From: Bacillota bacterium | Lineage (GTDB): Bacteria > Bacillota > Clostridia > Oscillospirales > Ruminococcaceae | Direction of reading: 5' to 3' | Assembly (NCBI GenBank): GCA_023456995.1 | Contig: JAEWNU010000210.1 | Coordinates: 1-6,755, forward strand | DNA length: 6,755 nt | In this document: piece after piece, positions 5,610 through 6,755 of the stretch | Position numbering within the stretch: the first letter of the stretch is position 1 | How the letters are laid out: every line of letters begins with the position of its first letter | Translations under genes and position numbers: made by a program | The notes under the pieces: generated by a model | What the model was told of the DNA's origin: nothing | Databases searched by the model: none | What the model saw: the letters and a program-made list of their open reading frames with translations, nothing else

Positions 5610-5667
5610 ACATACTACATTAATTGTAATATGTTTACAATTCTTACATTGTATTACTTTGTAATAC
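5610..5667. promoter_or_regulatory. Tiled inverted-repeat operator region of the RHH-AbrB operon
   Basis: Four overlapping or adjacent inverted repeats share TGTAAT/ATTACA-like half-sites. They are: ACATACTACA / TGTAATATGT (5610-5619, 5625-5634; 9 of 10 paired); AATTGTAA / TTACAATT (5622-5629, 5635-5642; perfect); TACAAT / ATTGTA (5636-5641, 5648-5653; perfect); GTATTAC / GTAATAC (5651-5657, 5661-5667; perfect). A minus-strand promoter candidate, TTGTAA (5635-5640) with 17 bp to TAGTAT (5612-5617), lies within the array, so bound repressor would block it. That promoter would give a very short leader, so its exact position is uncertain. The repeats are seen directly; autoregulation is inferred. 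Confidence 0.65.
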
Positions 5668-5712
5668 GGTCTATGAGCATTAATGAAACAGCTTTAATAG
5701 CATATGTAAAAG

Positions 5713-5758
5713 ACAAGAAGGAAAGGGTAAGATAATGCCTCTTTCCTTCTTGTTTTTT
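5713..5758 (+). terminator. Hairpin with T-tract, possibly bidirectional terminator
   Basis: The 13-bp perfect arms ACAAGAAGGAAAG (5713-5725) and CTTTCCTTCTTGT (5741-5753) enclose a 15-nt loop and are followed on the plus strand by T6 (5753-5758). On the minus strand the stem is followed by CTTTTAC, a weaker tail, which could back up the terminator at 5793-5816. No plus-strand gene is recognised upstream of it. Confidence 0.75.
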
Positions 5759-5792
5759 ATCTTTGTGTTTATGTGTTTAAGTTTGTGCACGC

Positions 5793-5816
5793 AAAAAGCG
5801 CAGCCTTTTGCCGCGC
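5793..5816 (-). terminator. Intrinsic terminator of the Nudix transcription unit
   Basis: On the minus strand GCGCGGC (5816-5810), loop AAAAG and GCTGCGC (5804-5798) form a 7-bp GC-rich stem with one G-U pair, followed at once by TTTTT (5797-5793). It lies about 80 bp after the Nudix stop codon. The rest of the gap between the RHH operators and the Nudix gene (5668-5894) has no supportable gene; a 20-codon plus-strand frame at 5673-5735 is discussed in the findings. Confidence 0.78.
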
Positions 5817-5894
5817 CAGTTACTCCTGTTTTGTTCGCTGATCGCTCCCATTTTTTTGGGCGTGCATCGTTTTCTATAGATAAGTATCAAAGCA

Positions 5895-6368
5895 CTAAAT
5901 GTTGACAAAGTGCGTACAGCCCAAATACGGCACATGCTCTCCAGAAATCAAGGACGCTATTTTTCCAGTTAAATTAGCAGGGCGAAAAATTAGCGCATCC
6001 ACTTCCTCAAAAGGAACCCATAGACTGTTTTGCTGCTGCCAATCCATTTCCCTGACTTCCCTCTTTTGCTCGTCCACCAGATCAGCCAAAAAGATATGTA
6101 GCATTCTATGTGTGTAATCAAAATAGGTTTTTCTCAATTCCTCATTGTCGCAGATTTCTTCCGCCAGCGCCGCAAAGCGCCTGACTTTGATTAAATATCC
6201 CGTTTCTTCTAAAACCTCTCTGACGGCGGCTTCTTCAATTGTTTCAAACTGATTTTGGCCGCCGCCCGGCAAATCAAAATAGACTTGTCCTCGGTTGTTG
6301 ATACATCTATTGACCAGAATTTTATTGTTATGCAGAATAATAGCCTTCGCCGTGCTTCTGATTGCCAT
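5895..6368 (-). CDS. Nudix hydrolase
   Basis: This 157-residue protein has the usual length for a single Nudix domain. These enzymes cleave a nucleoside diphosphate linked to another group, using divalent metal held by the Nudix helix. The signature G-x5-E-x7-RE-U-x-EE-x-G-U is present: G36, E42, R50-E51, E54-E55, G57. The last position is Y58 instead of an aliphatic residue. The LPGGG preceding it and the N-terminal strand KAIILHNNKILVNR are typical. No feature visible here fixes the substrate. The ATG at 6368 has GAGGAAAG at 6374-6381 as RBS. The upstream gene on the same strand ends 64 bp before it, so the two may be co-transcribed. A terminator follows the stop by about 80 bp. The family is certain; the substrate is unknown. 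Confidence 0.93.
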   Translation of the reverse strand: MAIRSTAKAIILHNNKILVNRCINNRGQVYFDLPGGGQNQFETIEEAAVREVLEETGYLIKVRRFAALAEEICDNEELRKTYFDYTHRMLHIFLADLVDEQKREVREMDWQQQNSLWVPFEEVDALIFRPANLTGKIASLISGEHVPYLGCTHFVNI

Positions 6369-6432
6369 AAGCGCTTTCCTCGCAATTGAAAATTACGCAT
6401 GACTTCCGCCATGCCCTTTAAGCCGGAATAAA

Positions 6433-6755
6433 TTACTTGAGCGATTTTCGGAACTCCATAATTTTTTCCTGTACTGAAGCGGGGGCAAAATAGAATATTT
6501 TCTCGGTTTGATCATCATTAAATAATGCAATAATCGTATTTTCCTCGTCCCAGTAGCCTACCGTCAAATTCCATCCCTTACCATTAACAGCATCTAGAAT
6601 AGACGTATAGTCCCGCCCCGGAAGCTCCCCAGGGTCAAACCATTTATCCGCTTGTAACAACATCTGAAACTCAGCCCGCTGCTCTTTAGATAATTTAAAC
6701 TGATGCTGATAATCGCCAACATCAATATCATAGTCGTATTTTACGACATCAAATG
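6433..6755 (-). CDS. Unrecognised protein, C-terminal part (5' end outside window)
   Basis: The reading frame is open from the right edge to the TAA at 6433, giving 106 residues. A start at the internal ATG 6663 is possible but unlikely: the frame continues upstream without a stop, reads as ordinary protein (FDVVKYDYDIDVGDYQHQF), and no RBS precedes that ATG. The visible part is rich in aromatic and acidic residues, with no cysteines, no membrane segment and no motif I know. It ends in a charged helix, ASVQEKIMEFRKSLK. It lies 64 bp upstream of the Nudix gene on the same strand. The coding call is reasonable; no function can be given. Confidence 0.7.
   Translation of the reverse strand, partial: FDVVKYDYDIDVGDYQHQFKLSKEQRAEFQMLLQADKWFDPGELPGRDYTSILDAVNGKGWNLTVGYWDEENTIIALFNDDQTEKIFYFAPASVQEKIMEFRKSLK

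Noticed and set aside
5779..5851. 24-codon minus-strand frame (MGAISEQNRSNWRGKRLRFL...)
   Set aside because: It spans the terminator hairpin at 5793-5816 and lacks an RBS.
6209..6412. 67-codon minus-strand frame over the Nudix start
   Set aside because: Alternate frame of the Nudix gene, which carries the full Nudix signature.
1..6755. CRISPR array, transposase, phage integration site, tRNA or rRNA
   Set aside because: No regularly spaced direct repeats, no transposase or integrase motifs and no RNA gene cores were seen on either strand.

Overview
The window looks like chromosomal DNA of an anaerobic Gram-positive bacterium, most likely class Clostridia (Oscillospirales/Ruminococcaceae-like). 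This is inferred from four things: AGGAGG-type ribosome binding sites, TGn-TATAAT extended -10 promoters, a Gram-positive LexA box (GAAC-N4-GTTC) near uvrB, and CheX-type chemotaxis phosphatases. No taxonomic marker is present, so the assignment is tentative. No insertion sequence, rRNA, tRNA or CRISPR array was found.

Layout. Positions 1-1742 (minus) hold the first 580 codons of uvrB, intact but cut by the left edge. Its 364-bp upstream region carries a LexA box, a 27-bp palindrome containing the uvrB -10 box, and a divergent promoter for the next operon. Positions 2107-3428 (plus) hold two translationally coupled genes. The first is a response-regulator receiver domain fused to a CheX-like domain; the second is a free-standing CheX-like protein. 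A strong intrinsic terminator follows. Positions 3815-4774 (plus) encode an uncharacterised protein with a soluble N-terminus, a four-cysteine zinc-ribbon-like motif and four predicted membrane segments. Positions 4775-5083 are a convergent spacer with a terminator-like hairpin and two related 13-bp palindromes.

Positions 5084-5594 (minus) form a two-gene regulatory operon. A 54-residue ribbon-helix-helix protein, easy to miss by length cut-off, overlaps a 119-residue protein made of two AbrB/MazE-like domains. Upstream lies a dense tiling of inverted repeats (5610-5667), which look like operators for one or both proteins. Positions 5895-6755 (minus) hold a Nudix hydrolase and, upstream of it, the C-terminal part of an unrecognised protein that runs off the right edge. 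A terminator in the minus direction (5793-5816) ends this unit.

How the genes work together. uvrB is nucleotide-excision repair, probably with SOS control. The REC-CheX/CheX pair probably adjusts phosphorylation of a CheY-like signalling protein, but no CheA, receptor or flagellar gene is in view. The RHH/AbrB pair looks like a self-regulating DNA-binding module; no toxin gene is visible in the window. The most noteworthy items are the REC-CheX plus CheX pair and the RHH-AbrB operon with its operator array. Neither can be called a new system from sequence alone.
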